From positions 1 to 64,000 of the forward strand of contig JBBQJI010000036.1 in the NCBI GenBank assembly GCA_038325765.1: DNA of 64,000 nt, written 5' to 3'. Every line of letters starts with the position of its first letter. Position 1 is the first letter of the stretch. The stretch comes from Xiheibacterium sp038325765 (GTDB lineage: Bacteria > Myxococcota_A > Polyangia > Nannocystales > Nannocystaceae). Made by a program: the position numbers and the translations under genes. Shown here piece after piece: positions 62,394 to 64,000 of this stretch. Below the pieces are notes generated by a model. It saw only the letters and a list, made by a program, of their open reading frames with translations. It did no database searches and was not told the origin of the DNA.

Positions 62394-64000
62394 AGCGCCT
62401 CCATGGTCGTCGTGCGGCCGACGAGGTTCTCGAACCAGCGTTGGATCGGCTGCAGATCCTGGGCCTGGATCTTGCGATTGTCGCGCGCTTCGAACACTGC
62501 GTCCGTAGGGTCGAGGGTATAGCGCATCAGAAAACGGCCGACGTCGCGCTTGTGAACCATCAGCACATGGGGCTTGGCGTCCGCCTTGCGAATCCGGGGG
62601 TTCGTGCTTCGGCACACGCGCACCTCGAAGTCGGCAGCCGTACGTTTCTCGAGGTCGTCTCCCGGCCACAGTTTGCTGGGGTCTGAGCCTAACTCGAACC
62701 GCGGCTGCAAAAGAACGAGGACGCGGCGCAGTGAATTAGCTTGGGGGGACGCCAGGACGAACTTCGGGCACCTCGCCGGATCGCAGAAGTCTCGCGCGAT
62801 GTTCTCGTACAGGAAGTCCAAGCGATCGTGGGCGCGGCGGACGATCCCGTCGAATGATATCCACAGCTTTGGGCTGAATACGATTGCTCCGTCGATCGGC
62901 TTTGGTAGAAATCCGTTCTCCTGAATGATGGGTCCGTATGCTGATTCGTCCTCTCCGACGAGAAACAGGAAGATGTCACAGTCTCCGAGTTGCGACGTAT
63001 GACATTTTGCGTAGCCGGAGCGTTCTTCGATGTCGAGTACGCTGGACGGCAACGCGTAGCGCAGTTGCCTGCTCGGGCTGTCGTACTGCACGACGAACGG
63101 CCCTTCTTGCGTGGGCCAGTGACGACTCGCTCCAGACTGGGATGCAACTCTCTCGATCTGCGCGGCGAACATCCACTGGTGGCGGAGTCGCGGTAGTCTG
63201 TTCCCGCGCATCATCGAGTATGCGTCGAAATTGAAGGGGCGAGCGAGCGCCTGGAAGGCAGGGATCGAAGCGCGATAGGCCTGCGGGGTGCGGAGCGGTT
63301 CCGCGTACTCATCTGGAAGATTCATCGCGTGGCCGAGTTCGTGGGCAACCGTATGGTCGCTGGCTCTGACTCCGTCAGCTTCGTCCAGACGAAAGTCTTC
63401 ACTTGGCTCGAAACTGAACTTGAAGTCGACGCCGGCGGGCGGAATTGCCACGTGCGGATCAGTGGCGCTCGGGATTCCGGGTCCGTGGGCGAGGTAGAGG
63501 TTGATGTATGCGTCAAAGTGTTCGTCTGCGCGTGAGTATAGAGGCGACGTCTCTTCCCGCGCCTTACTCCCAGCATGAGCGCGGCCGGCCTGCGGATGGA
63601 CGGCGATGGTGAGGCAAGATGTTTCGGACGTCTCACCGAAGCCGTCGACGCGCTGGAGCCGCGTGCTCGCGCCGAAGTGGTGCCGTACCTTGACTACGGT
63701 GCCCTCCTCCGTGAGTCCGCGCTCCGACACGATGACGTAGTCTTTCTTCGGAGATCCGCCGCGCGCATGCGCGGGATGCTGCTGATCCCAGCGCCGCGAC
63801 GCATCGAGCAGCAATCGCTCGACTCGCGGAACCCCGAGAACGCGCGCCGCGTTCCGCCCATCCTCGGCATCATCCGCTTCCGGCGCGGTGACGTAGCACG
63901 GGACATGCACGAGGAGGTGGGCGAGTTTGGCGGCAACACCATCGTGCTCGTAGCGCAACCACCGTACGTCCAACAGGTGGAGCTCTGCGTCGCGAAGAGG
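62390..64000 (-). CDS. Zinc metalloprotease-like protein, cut by window edge
   Basis: The frame is open to the end of the window, so the N-terminus is missing; 536 residues are visible. A gluzincin-type HExxH site is seen in HTVAHELGHAMNLPDEY, with His and Glu as zinc ligands and base; a third ligand is not clear. The rest is unrecognised, with several Phe/Arg-rich blocks and a C-terminal FLMRYTLDPTDAVFEARDN. It leads a leftward operon with two propeller-like genes and the Rhs pseudogene. AT content and codon use differ visibly from the rest of the window, which suggests horizontal gain. Confidence 0.7.
   Translation of the reverse strand, partial: PLRDAELHLLDVRWLRYEHDGVAAKLAHLLVHVPCYVTAPEADDAEDGRNAARVLGVPRVERLLLDASRRWDQQHPAHARGGSPKKDYVIVSERGLTEEGTVVKVRHHFGASTRLQRVDGFGETSETSCLTIAVHPQAGRAHAGSKAREETSPLYSRADEHFDAYINLYLAHGPGIPSATDPHVAIPPAGVDFKFSFEPSEDFRLDEADGVRASDHTVAHELGHAMNLPDEYAEPLRTPQAYRASIPAFQALARPFNFDAYSMMRGNRLPRLRHQWMFAAQIERVASQSGASRHWPTQEGPFVVQYDSPSRQLRYALPSSVLDIEERSGYAKCHTSQLGDCDIFLFLVGEDESAYGPIIQENGFLPKPIDGAIVFSPKLWISFDGIVRRAHDRLDFLYENIARDFCDPARCPKFVLASPQANSLRRVLVLLQPRFELGSDPSKLWPGDDLEKRTAADFEVRVCRSTNPRIRKADAKPHVLMVHKRDVGRFLMRYTLDPTDAVFEARDNRKIQAQDLQPIQRWFENLVGRTTTMEAL

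Overview
The window is GC-rich, densely coded DNA from what looks like a predatory or soil myxobacterium. The best guess is Myxococcota, Nannocystaceae-like. This is inference from gene content: many lipoproteins with Ser/Thr/Gly/Asp linkers after the lipobox, a DUF1592/DUF1552 pair, an IgGFc-binding-like lipoprotein, an Rhs-type toxin locus, an HD-GYP response regulator and a biotin pyruvate carboxylase. No rRNA, tRNA, CRISPR array or intact insertion sequence was seen.

Left part (1-34.4 kb). This is mostly housekeeping and cell-envelope genes in short operons: argG, a PPP-type phosphatase lipoprotein, an HD-GYP regulator, a zinc-less DksA-like protein beside a VF530 protein, a GMC oxidoreductase, pyc, miaE, two tandem prolyl aminopeptidases, hemB, a 3-methyladenine glycosylase, a CPA2 antiporter, a POT transporter and dbpA. 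Embedded at 8.6-10.75 kb is a three-gene cluster of the MNIO (DUF692) RiPP type. It has a secreted precursor with four EGSCG repeats, an MNIO enzyme and a DUF2063 partner. This matches the HvfABC/bufferin copper-peptide systems but has a variant core repeat.

Middle part (34.5-41.7 kb). Five genes, three of whose junctions overlap, encode a SWIM-like zinc protein, an unrecognised 430-residue protein, a von Willebrand A protein, a MoxR-type AAA+ ATPase and a DUF5682 (TraB-like) protein. This is a complete MoxR-vWA-type cassette of unknown function, suspected to be a stress or conflict device. Together with the MNIO cluster it is the best candidate for little-described biology here.

Right part (41.7-64 kb). 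An extensin-like lipoprotein, a TRL-like lipoprotein with a recognisable promoter and palindrome, a Rieske oxygenase, a second POT transporter, an Uup-type ABC-F protein, a DUF1592/DUF1552 pair, a flippase and a methyltransferase are interspersed with gene relics (Sel1-like, GATase, LysR, DUF4034). From 56.7 kb to the end is an accessory island on the minus strand. It holds IS66-like debris, then a cotranscribed set reading leftward: a metalloprotease cut by the window edge, two beta-propeller-like proteins, an Rhs pseudogene, a toxin-like tail and an intact immunity-like gene. The Rhs gene has a frameshift, an amber codon and an 11-bp tandem duplication that separates it from its toxin tail.

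Two copies of a GGGGACCGG-type hairpin element, each just after the stop codon of an unrelated minus-strand gene, are the clearest dispersed repeat.
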